Positions 51,051-60,032 of a stretch of DNA of 64,000 nt are shown here, in pieces. The notes below the pieces were generated by a model that had not been told where the DNA came from, searched no databases, and saw only the letters and a list, made by a program, of their open reading frames with translations. The stretch is taken from NCBI GenBank assembly GCA_046160545.1, contig JBJXGS010000048.1, positions 1 to 64,000 on the forward strand, in the 5' to 3' direction. The stretch comes from JAEUOS01 sp046160545 (lineage in GTDB: Bacteria > Pseudomonadota > Gammaproteobacteria > Burkholderiales > JAEUOS01). The position numbers and the translations under genes are program-made. Position 1 is the first letter of the stretch; each line of letters starts with the position of its first letter.

Positions 51051-52220
51051 ATGAGCCAGACACGTAGTACCGACGCCTTCGCCGCACTGCGTACCAAGGT
51101 CCGTACCTTCATCGATGAAGTCGTGATCCCGCGCGAGGACTTGAAGCGCGCGGGCGACTCCGAATGGGTAGCCGGCACCGTTGCCGATCTGCGCCGCCAG
51201 GCAGAAGCCCGCGGCCTGGGCTCGCCGCGGCTCGCCTCCGCGCTGGGCGGCATGGGTTTGTCGTGGGAGGAATGCTGCGGTGTCTTCGAGGACGCCGGGC
51301 GCAGCTTCCTCGGGCCCGGCGCACTGTTCTGTGCGCCACCTGGCCAGCCCGACGTGATGGCGCTCGACCGGCTGGCCACTCCCTACCAGCGCGCACGCTA
51401 CCTGATGCCGCTCGCCAAAGGTGAGATCGGCTCGTGCTTCGCGATGACCGAACCGGCACCGGGCGTAGGCTCGGACCCGCGCATGCTCAAGGCCACCGCG
51501 CGCCGCGACGGTGACGGCTGGATCATCGACGGGCACAAATGGTTCATCTCCAACGCCAGTCACGCCAGGTTCGCCATCGTCGTCGCGCGCAGCGAGGCCG
51601 GCGTGTCCTGGTTCATCGTCGATACCGACAACCCGGGCTTTCGCGTGCTGCGCGACGTGGCGACCATGGTGCCCTTCGAGGTGAGCGGTCATGCGGAAGT
51701 GCTTCTTACCGGCTGTCGTGTCGGGCCTGAGGCGCTGGTCGGCGAGGAGGGGCGCGGCATGGAGCATTCGCAACTGCGCCTGGAAGGCGCGCGACTCTTC
51801 CATTGCATGCGTTTCATCGGCCTGGCCTCGCGCGCGATGCAGATCGCGCAGGACTACGCGGCGCGGCGCGAATCCTTCGGTGCGCGTCTGGCCGAGCATC
51901 AGATGATCCAGGCCATGGTGGCCGATGCGCACATCGACCTGTATGCCTCGCGCCTGATCGCGTTGGATGTCGCACGGCGCCTGGATGAGGGTGCATCGAT
52001 TCGCCACGAGAGTTCCATGGCCAAGGTGTTCGTCTCCGAGGCCGTCAATCGGGTGGCCGATTCTGCCGTGCAGATGACGGGTGCCCTGGGAATTTCCGAA
52101 GACGTGCCGCTGTCGATGATCCTCAGGCAATTGCGACCGTTCCGGATTTTCGACGGTGCCTCGGAGGTGCATCGCGCGGCGATCGCCAAGCGCGCCTTCG
52201 CCAAGAGCCTGGCGCCTTGA
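51051..52220 (+). CDS. Acyl-CoA dehydrogenase family protein
   Basis: 389 residues. Motifs: GSCFAMTEPAPGVGSDPRML (flavin contact), GWIIDGHKWFISNASHARFA, RRESFGARLAEHQMIQAMVA in the C-domain, and the C-terminal FDGASEVHRAAIAKRAF. The FDGASEVH ending and the CFAMTEP loop place it with the ACAD10/11-like and CaiA-like dehydrogenases. The substrate is unknown. AGGA lies seven bases before ATG 51051. It is divergent from the phosphatase and is the last gene before the polysaccharide cluster. Confidence 0.92.
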   Translation: MSQTRSTDAFAALRTKVRTFIDEVVIPREDLKRAGDSEWVAGTVADLRRQAEARGLGSPRLASALGGMGLSWEECCGVFEDAGRSFLGPGALFCAPPGQPDVMALDRLATPYQRARYLMPLAKGEIGSCFAMTEPAPGVGSDPRMLKATARRDGDGWIIDGHKWFISNASHARFAIVVARSEAGVSWFIVDTDNPGFRVLRDVATMVPFEVSGHAEVLLTGCRVGPEALVGEEGRGMEHSQLRLEGARLFHCMRFIGLASRAMQIAQDYAARRESFGARLAEHQMIQAMVADAHIDLYASRLIALDVARRLDEGASIRHESSMAKVFVSEAVNRVADSAVQMTGALGISEDVPLSMILRQLRPFRIFDGASEVHRAAIAKRAFAKSLAP

Positions 52221-52292
52221 TGGCCGGCAGCGCAATTATCGCGGCTGGTCGCCGCGGCTAAGAAGGCTGCGATTCACTCTGGTTTCGTCAAA

Positions 52293-52327
52293 TAGAATCA
52301 CCGTAACTGAGGGAGAAACAGTGATTC
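52293..52327. promoter_or_regulatory. Candidate -10 box and inverted repeat upstream of the polysaccharide cluster
   Basis: A TAGAAT at 52293-52298 may be a -10 box. GAATCAC (52295-52301) and GTGATTC (52321-52327) are perfect 7-base inverted arms separated by 19 bases. The right arm holds the GTG of a short ORF. A third copy, GATTC at 52271-52275, could also pair with GAATC. The sites could be an operator or alternative hairpins. Confidence 0.4.
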
Positions 52328-52419
52328 GGTTCGAGAGTGTTGCCGTGTTCGGGAATCCATTGCGAATGTCTCGTGATCGGGATTCGGGCCTGAGCTGCTT
52401 TCCGGTTGTCGCGCCGTGA
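52321..52419 (+). CDS. Possible 32-residue leader ORF of the polysaccharide cluster
   Basis: GTG at 52321 follows GGGAGAA by 4 bases. It opens a 32-residue frame (VIRFESVAVFGNPLRMSRDR, then DSGLSCFPVVAP). Its TGA at 52417-52419 overlaps the GTG of the glycosyltransferase (GTGA). The good ribosome site and the overlap suggest a translated leader that couples the two. No similarity to a known peptide is seen, and chance cannot be excluded. Confidence 0.35.
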   Translation: MIRFESVAVFGNPLRMSRDRDSGLSCFPVVAP

Positions 52420-53705
52420 GTTTTTCCGCAGACGTTGCATCGCCGTACCGCGGGCTCTTCGTCACCCCGATGATTCCACGCGATTCCCAGCAGGCGAACA
52501 TCGCTGTCTTTCGCCGCCAAAGAATGCTCCTGGACGCTCTGATGTCCGCGTGTAGCACTCTCGACATCGTCTACTTTGTCAACCCACGCGAAACGCATCC
52601 GCCTCTTCGCTCCGAGCGTTATGTTGCAGACGCCCTGGTTGGCGGTTTTCGCGGGGAGGTCAATGTATGCATCTGCGAGCGCGAACCGGCCGCCTCGCAG
52701 GACTCACTCTGGCAGCGCTATCTGCGCCCGGCGAGCGGGTTGCTGCGCATGCACGATTACGCGTGCTATGCGGGAGTCGCGCAACGACAGGCGGTCGAAG
52801 GCATGCTGCGCCATCGACCCAATGTCGTTATGGCAGAAGGGCTGCAAGGCATGATCCCACTCATGCTGACGAAGATGCCATTGCCGCCGGTTTTTTTCGA
52901 ATTTGACGATGTCGAACATGTCGTGTTTGCTCGGAGCATCCTGCATCCTCCAGTGTGGCGCCAAAAGTACCTGACCTACTTGCAGATTCCGGCTCTGCTC
53001 TGGGGTGAGGCGCGCGCCATCCGGGTCGCCTGCAAGGTAATGGTCTGCTCCGAACTGGACAGGCGATCCCTGCAACGAATGTTTGCGACCCGCAAGGTTG
53101 CGGTCCTGGAGAACGCGATCACATTGCCCAAGGCTCCTGCGCCTAGCGAATCCGCACGGACGCTGCTTTTCGTCGGCAGTTACGAGTACCCGCCCAATCG
53201 ACTGGCTGCGGAGTTCATGCTCGACTCGGTCTGGCCCCTCATTCGAGCTGCCGAGCCTGACGCCCGGCTGATCCTCGCAGGACCGAATCCGGAACGCATC
53301 CGTCACCACGGCACAGCGCCCGACGGCGTGTCGATTCCTGGCTTTGTGGACGATCTCGATAGCCTGTACGCGTCAGCGGCGGTCGTCGTATGCCCGATCC
53401 GTTCCGGAGGTGGTACGCGTATCAAGTTGATCGAGGCTGCCGGATACGGGAAACCGATCGTCTCGACCATCATCGGCGCCGAAGGCCTGGAGTTTGCGGA
53501 TGGGACCGAAATCTTGTTGAGAGATGCGCCGGCCGACTTCGCGGCGGCCTGCGTGGCGCTGCTGCGGGACCCTCCCAAGGCGCAATTGCTGGGCGCTCGA
53601 GCGCGCACAACCGCCTTGCGACGATTCGACCGTGCCGTTGTCGTGGAGCGCCTGCGCGGCTGGCTGGTCACGCAGGCGCAGCAGTCGATGCTGCGCGAGG
53701 CCTGA
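52416..53705 (+). CDS. Glycosyltransferase, GT4-like
   Basis: 429 residues, GT-B fold. The N-domain opens LFVTPMIPRDSQQANIAVFR. FFEFDDVEHVVFARSILHPP sits in the middle. The C-domain has LFVGSYEYPPNRLAAEFMLD, ARLILAGPNPERIRHHG, then a variant donor loop IRSGGGTRIKLIEAAGYGKP. This loop (GGGTRxKxxEA) is usual in GT4 relatives of exopolysaccharide clusters. The start is GTG 52416, which overlaps the stop of a short upstream ORF; an internal ATG (MIPRDSQ) is less likely. It heads the polysaccharide cluster. Confidence 0.85.
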   Translation: MSFSADVASPYRGLFVTPMIPRDSQQANIAVFRRQRMLLDALMSACSTLDIVYFVNPRETHPPLRSERYVADALVGGFRGEVNVCICEREPAASQDSLWQRYLRPASGLLRMHDYACYAGVAQRQAVEGMLRHRPNVVMAEGLQGMIPLMLTKMPLPPVFFEFDDVEHVVFARSILHPPVWRQKYLTYLQIPALLWGEARAIRVACKVMVCSELDRRSLQRMFATRKVAVLENAITLPKAPAPSESARTLLFVGSYEYPPNRLAAEFMLDSVWPLIRAAEPDARLILAGPNPERIRHHGTAPDGVSIPGFVDDLDSLYASAAVVVCPIRSGGGTRIKLIEAAGYGKPIVSTIIGAEGLEFADGTEILLRDAPADFAAACVALLRDPPKAQLLGARARTTALRRFDRAVVVERLRGWLVTQAQQSMLREA

Positions 53706-53797
53706 GGAATGGCTGCGTTGCCGGGCTGTGCCTCAGTACCGTGTTGGTCGCTGCAGCGTGTGCATCGACTTGCTGCCATGTGTCGGTGAATCGGGTC

Positions 53798-54784
53798 ATG
53801 CCACGCGTATCGATCATCATGGCCGTCTACAACGGTGAGCGTCATGTCGGCGAATCTCTGGACTCGCTTTCCGGTCAGTCCTTCCGAGACACCGAGATCA
53901 TCGTCGTAAACGATGGATCGACCGATGGCACGGTCGACATCGTGGAACGCCATGCCGCCCGCGATCCGCGCATTCGGCTTGTTTCGCGCCAGGCATCCGG
54001 GCGCCCGTCCTTCCCACGCAACGACGGGCTGGCCCTCTCGAAGGGTGAGTACGTCGGCTTTCTGGACCATGACGACACCAGCGATCCCGAGCGCATTTCG
54101 GTCTTGGTCAAGGCACTCGATGCCCATCCGCATTGGGTCGCCGCGTTCCACGACCTCGACCTGATCGACGAGGAGGGTGGCTCGCGCTTTTCTACATGGT
54201 TTTCGCATCTGCGCTTCGTGTCATGCTGCGCGGACCATTTTCGTGCTGTTGATGGCGAATGGCTTGAGTCGCTGCCTTCATTCCCGGTTTATGCGAGTCT
54301 GCACACGCCCGGGATGATGACGCAATCAATTCTTATCGCGAAGGACAGGTTTTCTGGTCGACTTGCCTTCGACACCGCGTATCGCATCTGCGACGACACC
54401 GATCTGTGGATTCGCATCGCCCTGGACGGCCCGGTCGGCTTTGTCAACCGGCCCTACGGGGCCTACCGTGCGCGCGCTGGCAGCCTCATGACGCAGCGTG
54501 CCGCCTACCTGCGAGACACCGCGCACTTGCACACGATGAATTTCGAACGGGTCAAGGAACGCTTCGAAGCGGACTCGCTGCGACGCTATCGCGAGCGCAT
54601 CGCCGGCCATTATGCGAATCTTGCCTGGTATCACTACGATCGACTCGAGCCAGGCTGCGCCCGCGAGGCCTTGCGGAGTGTGCTTGCCTGGCATGCGCTG
54701 CCGGAATATCGGCGCATGCTGTGGCGCAGCTATATTCCGGTCTGGTTGCTCCGTTTCGCGCGAGCCGTGGCGCGACGCCCGTGA
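53798..54784 (+). CDS. Glycosyltransferase family 2 (first copy)
   Basis: 328 residues, GT-A fold. The opening PRVSIIMAVYNGERHVGESL with VVNDGSTDGT gives the UDP-sugar binding Asp. FLDHDD is the DxD-type metal motif. ICDDTDLWIRIA (about 205-216) is the ED-like catalytic loop of GT2 enzymes. The last third (GAYRARAGSLMTQRAAYLRD, then YRERIAGHYANLAWYHYDRL) is shared with the next gene. It is a processive or single-sugar transferase for a polysaccharide or glycan; the sugar is unknown. An in-frame GTG four codons upstream is possible. Confidence 0.85.
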   Translation: MPRVSIIMAVYNGERHVGESLDSLSGQSFRDTEIIVVNDGSTDGTVDIVERHAARDPRIRLVSRQASGRPSFPRNDGLALSKGEYVGFLDHDDTSDPERISVLVKALDAHPHWVAAFHDLDLIDEEGGSRFSTWFSHLRFVSCCADHFRAVDGEWLESLPSFPVYASLHTPGMMTQSILIAKDRFSGRLAFDTAYRICDDTDLWIRIALDGPVGFVNRPYGAYRARAGSLMTQRAAYLRDTAHLHTMNFERVKERFEADSLRRYRERIAGHYANLAWYHYDRLEPGCAREALRSVLAWHALPEYRRMLWRSYIPVWLLRFARAVARRP

Positions 54785-55785
54785 TGTCGACTGGAGTGCC
54801 GCGCGTTTCGATCGTAATGGCCGTCTACAACGGCGTCGCTTACATCGATGTGGCACTGGGGTCGCTGCAGCGCCAGACCCTCCCGGACCTCGAGATCATT
54901 GTCGTCGACGACGGCTCCACGGACGACACGGTGGCGGCGGTCCGACGCCGTGCGGCAGACGATGCGCGTATCCGCCTCATCACCCGGCCCAACGCGGGCC
55001 GCCCTTCGATTCCGCGCAACGACGGCCTGGACTTGACACGCGGCAAGTTCATTGGTTTCCTCGACCACGACGACTTCAGTCACCCCGAGCGCCTAGCGGT
55101 CATGGTTGCCGCGCTGGAGGAGAACCCGCGATGGGTCGCCGCTTTCCACGACCTCGATCTGGTGAATGCTGCCGGCACGAGCCTGGGGCGCACCCTGTTG
55201 CAGACTTCCGGTTTCCGGCAGCGAGCTGCGGAGTTGCTGCTGCCACGCGTTGCGCCGCTCTTCGAACTGGCACCCGGGTTCGCGAGTTTCGCGAGCCTTT
55301 ACACTGCCGGTATGCATACCCAGTCCGTTCTGCTGGCCCGTGAACGCCTGGACTTTGATGCGCTGCGTTTCGATCCGCGATTTTCGATCTGCGACGATAC
55401 CGACATGTGGATGCGGGTGGCGGTTTCGGGCACGGTGGGATTCGTCGATTCAGTGCTCGGCAGCTATCGGCAGCATGAGGGAAGCCTCATGACAAGGCGT
55501 CGCGCCTTTCTCGAGGACACGATTAGCCTGCACGTGCACAACTATGCCCGCATGACATCCCGATTTGACGCTGCAACACTCGCGCGCTACCGCGAGCGTA
55601 TCGGCGGGCATTACGCAACACTGGGTTGGCACCACCTGAACGCCCTGGAGCCGGGGCTGGCGCGCGCGCCATTGCGCGAGGCGGTGCGCTGGTGCCCGAC
55701 TGCAGAGCATCGCCGCATGCTGTTCCGTTCCTACCTGCCGAAGACCGGCCAGCGGCTGCTTCGCATGCTTCGCCGGGGTAGTTGA
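54784..55785 (+). CDS. Glycosyltransferase family 2 (second copy)
   Basis: 333 residues, a paralogue of the preceding gene along its whole length. Both have PRVSI-x-MAVYNG, VVDDGSTDDT or VVNDGSTDGT, FLDHDD, WVAAFHDLDL, ICDDTDMWMRVA or ICDDTDLWIRIA, GSLMT and RRMLFRSYLP or RRMLWRSYIP. The copies have diverged, so each probably adds a different sugar or linkage. Its ATG overlaps the first copy's stop by one base (TGATG). Confidence 0.85.
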   Translation: MSTGVPRVSIVMAVYNGVAYIDVALGSLQRQTLPDLEIIVVDDGSTDDTVAAVRRRAADDARIRLITRPNAGRPSIPRNDGLDLTRGKFIGFLDHDDFSHPERLAVMVAALEENPRWVAAFHDLDLVNAAGTSLGRTLLQTSGFRQRAAELLLPRVAPLFELAPGFASFASLYTAGMHTQSVLLARERLDFDALRFDPRFSICDDTDMWMRVAVSGTVGFVDSVLGSYRQHEGSLMTRRRAFLEDTISLHVHNYARMTSRFDAATLARYRERIGGHYATLGWHHLNALEPGLARAPLREAVRWCPTAEHRRMLFRSYLPKTGQRLLRMLRRGS

Positions 55786-55843
55786 GCATGCCGTTTCCGC
55801 GACCCCGTGCCGTCGCCGCCATGATCCTGTGCAGGTGCGGCGC

Positions 55844-57316
55844 ATGAGTCGCATGCGCACTGCCTTGTCGTTCGCGTTCCTGGATCGCTATGCAGGCTTC
55901 GTGGTTACCCTGGCCGCATCGCTCGTGATTGCGCGAATCCTCACACCTGCGGAGATAGGCGTCTGGTCAGTGACGGCTGGTGTGCTCGCCTATGCGTCGA
56001 TGCTGCGCGACTTTGGAGCCGGCCAGTACCTGGTCCAGTCGCCGCATCTCGATGCGGATCGCATTCGAGCAGTCTGGACCGTGCAACTCGGCATAGGCTG
56101 GGCGCTCGCCGCGATCGTGGCGGCGGCCAGCGCACCCCTCGCAGACTTTTATCGCGAACCTGTCATGCGTGAGATGCTGCTCGTGGTCGCTGCCGGTTTT
56201 GCGCTCAATCCCCTGGGTTCGTTGACGCAGGCGGCTCTGACACGTGAGTTGCGTTTCGATCGCCTTTCCCTGATCCGCTTCGTCGCCAATGCGACAGTCG
56301 CGGCGACATCGGTTCTGCTGGCGTGGCAAGGAAGCGGCCCGCTGAGCCTTGCCTGGGCCTCGTTGGCTGGCACGCTCGCCACCGTGTTGTTGTGCCTCTG
56401 CTATCGCCCGCGCGGCTGGCCATGGTTGCCTGGCCTGCGCGGTGTCCGCGACGCGATCAGCTTCGGGTCGTCCCTGACTGTGAGTTCGATCATGCTGACT
56501 TTGGTGACGACGGCGCCCGAACTGCTCCTGGGGCGACTGCAGGGCATGGGCGCGGCCGGCCTGTACTCGCGAGCCGCCGGGCTCATCGCCATGTTCGGTC
56601 GATTGGTATCGGAAACAGTGGCCTCGGTGGCCACGCCGTGGTTCGCCGAGCGGCGTAGGAATGGTGAGGGTCTCGCAGTGCCATTTTTCGATGCGACGGC
56701 TTGCGTCACCGGACTCGGATGGCCGTTTTCCGTGGTCGTACTATTCCTCGCGCACCCGATGCTGGTGGTCCTGTTCGGTTCGCAGTGGGGGGACGCGGCT
56801 GATGCGGCCCGGATACTGGCTGTAGGCGGCGGCTTCACAATCGTCGCCGCGATGACGGGTTCAGCGCTTGTCGCCAGCGGCGCGGCCGGCACCATGCTGC
56901 GAGCCAGCCTCGCTTCGGCTGCAGAGACGCTCATTCTGCTTGGCATCGCTGCCGGCCACAGCCTCATTCTGACCTGCGCGGCTGTCACGCTTTCGACTGC
57001 CATCGGCGCGTTGATCTGGATCGAATCGGCGCGGCGTGTGGTTGGTTTTGGCTGGCCCGACTTACTGCGCAGCCTGCGTCCCAGCGCCCTGTTGACCGCA
57101 GCCGCCGGGGTTGGTCCGGCGCTTGCGACCGTGCTGTTCGGCGCGCAACCCGAACGGCCCATGCTGGCGATCGGAGTTGGCCTCACCGGCGCGCTGCTGG
57201 GATTTGTCCTGGCCCTGCGTTCTTCCGGCCACCCCTTGCATCGCGAATGGTTGCGTTGGCGGGAGGGCGGCCCGAAGAACGAGCGCGCAGCGCCGATCTC
57301 GGAAGAGCAAAAATGA
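55844..57316 (+). CDS. Oligosaccharide flippase family protein (Wzx/PST type)
   Basis: 490 residues, a polytopic protein with about 12-14 membrane helices. RTALSFAFLDRYAGFVVTLA with SLVIARILTPAEIGVWSVTA is the typical opening of polysaccharide transporters. YLVQSPHLDADRIRAVWTVQ lies in the next loop, and FYREPVMREMLLVVAAGFAL comes later. It would flip a lipid-linked repeat unit across the inner membrane. A GTG 15 bases earlier is in frame, but AGGTG lies before ATG 55844. No polymerase (Wzy) is visible beside it. Confidence 0.85.
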   Translation: MSRMRTALSFAFLDRYAGFVVTLAASLVIARILTPAEIGVWSVTAGVLAYASMLRDFGAGQYLVQSPHLDADRIRAVWTVQLGIGWALAAIVAAASAPLADFYREPVMREMLLVVAAGFALNPLGSLTQAALTRELRFDRLSLIRFVANATVAATSVLLAWQGSGPLSLAWASLAGTLATVLLCLCYRPRGWPWLPGLRGVRDAISFGSSLTVSSIMLTLVTTAPELLLGRLQGMGAAGLYSRAAGLIAMFGRLVSETVASVATPWFAERRRNGEGLAVPFFDATACVTGLGWPFSVVVLFLAHPMLVVLFGSQWGDAADAARILAVGGGFTIVAAMTGSALVASGAAGTMLRASLASAAETLILLGIAAGHSLILTCAAVTLSTAIGALIWIESARRVVGFGWPDLLRSLRPSALLTAAAGVGPALATVLFGAQPERPMLAIGVGLTGALLGFVLALRSSGHPLHREWLRWREGGPKNERAAPISEEQK

Positions 57317-58224
57317 CCTCTGCCAAGACCCGCCTGCTGCGAGCGATTCATCGTCGCTACTTCGCCTGGCGCCTGCCTGAGATGGTTGCTCCCGGCATTC
57401 AGATTGCGCTCGATTATCCTGTGACGCCGGCGACACGCTATGGCGAGGGGCGCGCCGCACACGGGCAGCTCGACAGAGTCCTCGGCTCAGGAGTGGATCG
57501 CTACCTCGACCTGCTGCGGGAACTGGCAGCGAACCGTGCCGCGCTTGCGCAGATTCCGCGGGTTGCCGGGCGTCCCGACGAACCCATGTGGGGAAACGAC
57601 TACTTCACCGGGCTCGACGCAATCGCCCTCTATGGCCTCATCGGAATCAACCGTCCCGCGCGCTTTCTGGAGATCGGTTCCGGGAACTCGACGCGATTCG
57701 CGCGCCGCGCGATGCAAGATCACGCTCTTGCGACACACATCACCTCCGTGGACCCTGCGCCGCGCGCCGAGATCGACGCCTTGTGCGACAAGGTCGTTCG
57801 CTCCCGGTGCGAAGACGCAGACCCGAGGCTGGCCGACGCGCTGGCCCCCGGAGACATTCTTTTTGTCGACAACTCGCACCGTGCTTTCCAGAACAGCGAC
57901 GCGACGGTGTTTTTCCTCGAATGGTTGCCGCGAGTTCGCGCCGGCGTGCTGGTCCATATCCACGATATCTTCCTGCCCTTTGACTACCCGAGCGTCTGGG
58001 CATCCCGCTACTACTCCGAGCAGTACCTGCTGGCAACCTGGCTTCTCGGTGGCGGCGAAGGTCTGGAGATCGTTCTTCCGGTAGCCTTTGCGGATCGGCA
58101 TGCGGATCTCGGACGCTGCATTGCGGAGGACTGGGCCGGAGAGCCATTCGACGCGGCCTTTGCCCATAATCGTCGAATGACCGGTGGCTACGTCGGCACG
58201 TCGATGTGGCTGCGCAAGCGCTAA
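57313..58224 (+). CDS. Class I SAM-dependent methyltransferase-like protein
   Basis: 303 residues. FLEIGSGNSTRFARRAMQDH is the SAM-binding motif I; HITSVDPAPRAEIDAL is motif II; ILFVDNSHRAF is the Asp strand, followed by HIHDIFLPFDYPSVWASRYY. These loops fit the Methyltransferase_24-like family, which methylates sugars or other small substrates; the substrate is unknown. Its ATG overlaps the flippase stop (ATGA), and GGAAGAG lies 6 bases upstream. It may add a methyl to the exopolysaccharide. Confidence 0.78.
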   Translation: MTSAKTRLLRAIHRRYFAWRLPEMVAPGIQIALDYPVTPATRYGEGRAAHGQLDRVLGSGVDRYLDLLRELAANRAALAQIPRVAGRPDEPMWGNDYFTGLDAIALYGLIGINRPARFLEIGSGNSTRFARRAMQDHALATHITSVDPAPRAEIDALCDKVVRSRCEDADPRLADALAPGDILFVDNSHRAFQNSDATVFFLEWLPRVRAGVLVHIHDIFLPFDYPSVWASRYYSEQYLLATWLLGGGEGLEIVLPVAFADRHADLGRCIAEDWAGEPFDAAFAHNRRMTGGYVGTSMWLRKR

Positions 58225-58364
58225 TGTCGACCGCGGCGCTGTGACTGGTGAGCGCCTGCCCTACACGGGTTGCACCGTCGCTAGTCGGGGTTTGTCCACG
58301 AGGCTTCGCGGTAAACTGAGTTGCACCGACAGACGACCGTCTTGAACGGATCCCACCCGTAGCC

Positions 58365-59342
58365 ATGCGTATCCCCGGTTCCCGCAAGCGTGTCCTCGTC
58401 ACCGGTGGCGCCGGCTTCCTGGGTTCGCATCTCTGCGAGCGCCTGCTCGCCGATGGCCATGACGTCCTGTGCATCGACAACTTCTACACCGGGACCAAGG
58501 AGAACGTCGAGCATCTCCTCGACAATCCGCGCTTCGAACTCGTGCGACACGACGTGACCTTTCCGCTCTATGTGGAAGTCGACGAGATCTACAACCTGGC
58601 TTGCCCGGCATCTCCAGTGCATTACCAGCACGATCCGGTGCAGACCACCAAGACCAGCGTGCACGGCGCAATCAACATGCTGGGGTTGGCCAAGCGGCTC
58701 AAGGCAAAGATCCTGCAGGCTTCGACGAGCGAGGTATATGGCGATCCGGAGGTGCATCCGCAGCGCGAGGATTACTGGGGGCGCGTCAATCCAATCGGCA
58801 TGCGCGCCTGTTACGACGAGGGCAAGCGCTGCGCCGAGACCCTGTTCTTCGACTACTGGCGCCAGCATGGGCTGAGAATCAAGGTCGCGCGAATCTTCAA
58901 TACCTACGGGCCACGCATGCACCCGGGGGATGGGCGCGTGGTTTCGAATTTTGTTGTGCAGGCCCTGCGCGGCGAAGCGCTCACACTGTACGGGTCAGGC
59001 GAGCAGACGCGTTCTTTCTGCTACGTCGATGATCTCATCGAGGGACTGGTGCGGCTCATGGGTAGTGCCGATGATTTCACGGGGCCAGTGAATCTGGGCA
59101 ACCCCACCGAATTCACCGTCCGCGAACTGGCAGCAAAGGTCATTGCTCGCTGCGGATCCGCTTCCACCATCCACTATGGGCCGCTACCCGCGGACGACCC
59201 AGTGCAGCGCAAGCCTGATATCGCGCTTGCGAAGCGCGTGCTCGGATGGGAGGCAACCATCGGCCTGGACCTCGGGCTGCCGCGGACGATCGAATATTTC
59301 GTGGCCCGGCTTGGACGACAAGCCTCAGTTGACCGGCGGTAG
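58365..59342 (+). CDS. UDP-glucuronate decarboxylase (UDP-xylose synthase)
   Basis: 325 residues. The extended SDR fold starts with LVTGGAGFLGSHLCERLLAD and the family motif CIDNFYTGTKENVEHLL. Thr 121 lies in QASTSEVYGDPEVHPQ, and Tyr 150 and Lys 154 lie in CYDEGKRCAE. ARIFNTYGPRMHPGDGRVVS and TRSFCYVDDLIEGL are typical of the UXS branch. It converts UDP-glucuronate to UDP-xylose, a sugar donor for glycosyltransferases next door. It stands 140 bases after the methyltransferase with an open gap, so it may have its own promoter. Its end overlaps the convergent pirin gene by 18 bases. Confidence 0.92.
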   Translation: MRIPGSRKRVLVTGGAGFLGSHLCERLLADGHDVLCIDNFYTGTKENVEHLLDNPRFELVRHDVTFPLYVEVDEIYNLACPASPVHYQHDPVQTTKTSVHGAINMLGLAKRLKAKILQASTSEVYGDPEVHPQREDYWGRVNPIGMRACYDEGKRCAETLFFDYWRQHGLRIKVARIFNTYGPRMHPGDGRVVSNFVVQALRGEALTLYGSGEQTRSFCYVDDLIEGLVRLMGSADDFTGPVNLGNPTEFTVRELAAKVIARCGSASTIHYGPLPADDPVQRKPDIALAKRVLGWEATIGLDLGLPRTIEYFVARLGRQASVDRR

Positions 59343-60032
59343 GTCAAACACCAGCACCTCGGCGTTGCTGCCGCTGGCAATGCTCAATTGGGCCTCGTCG
59401 ACCAGCTTGGCGGCGTCGCCAGTACCCAACGGCATTCCGTTGACGTGCACGCTGCCGCGTGCGACGTGCACATAGGCCATGCGACCGGGCGCGATTGGCA
59501 TCTGCGCGCTCTCGGCGCCGTCGAAGAGTCCCGCGTACATCCGAGCCTGCTGGTTCAGTCTGACGGACCCGTCGGCGCCGTCGGGCGAGCCAACCAAACG
59601 CAGGCGGCCGCGCTTGGAGGCCGCGTCGAAGTGCTTTTCCTCGTATCCCGGGGCGATGCCCTTGACATCCGGCTGGATCCAGATCTGCAGGAAGTGCGTG
59701 GTGTCCTTGGCGGCGTGGTTGTATTCGGAGTGCTGCACGCCACTTCCGGCGCTCATGCGTTGCACGTCGCCCGGTCGTATCACCGAACCGTTGCCCATGC
59801 TGTCCTTGTGAGCGAGTTCACCCGAGAGCACGTAGCTGATGATCTCCATGTCGCGATGCCCGTGCGTGCCGAAGCCGGCGCCGGGCTTGATGCGATCGTC
59901 GTTGATGACACGCAGGGGGCCGAAGCCCATGTGCGCGGGGTCATGGTAGTTGGCGAACGAGAACGAGTGGTAAGAGTCGAGCCAGCCGTGATCGGCGTGG
60001 CCGCGTTCGGCGGATTTGCGCAGGGTGATCAT
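59325..60032 (-). CDS. Pirin family protein
   Basis: 235 residues of bicupin fold. The N-domain has the metal motif GTHGHRDMEIISYVLSGELA with two His, then MSAGSGVQHSEYN with a further His and Glu. GVAPGYEEKHF-like sequence (here GIAPGYEEKHFD) is the usual connector. Members (YhaK, pirin) bind Fe or Cu; some are quercetin dioxygenases, others redox sensors. Start ATG 60032-60030; an in-frame upstream start adds 30 unconserved residues. Its end overlaps the UDP-xylose synthase gene by 18 bases. Confidence 0.92.
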   Translation of the reverse strand: MITLRKSAERGHADHGWLDSYHSFSFANYHDPAHMGFGPLRVINDDRIKPGAGFGTHGHRDMEIISYVLSGELAHKDSMGNGSVIRPGDVQRMSAGSGVQHSEYNHAAKDTTHFLQIWIQPDVKGIAPGYEEKHFDAASKRGRLRLVGSPDGADGSVRLNQQARMYAGLFDGAESAQMPIAPGRMAYVHVARGSVHVNGMPLGTGDAAKLVDEAQLSIASGSNAEVLVFDLPPVN

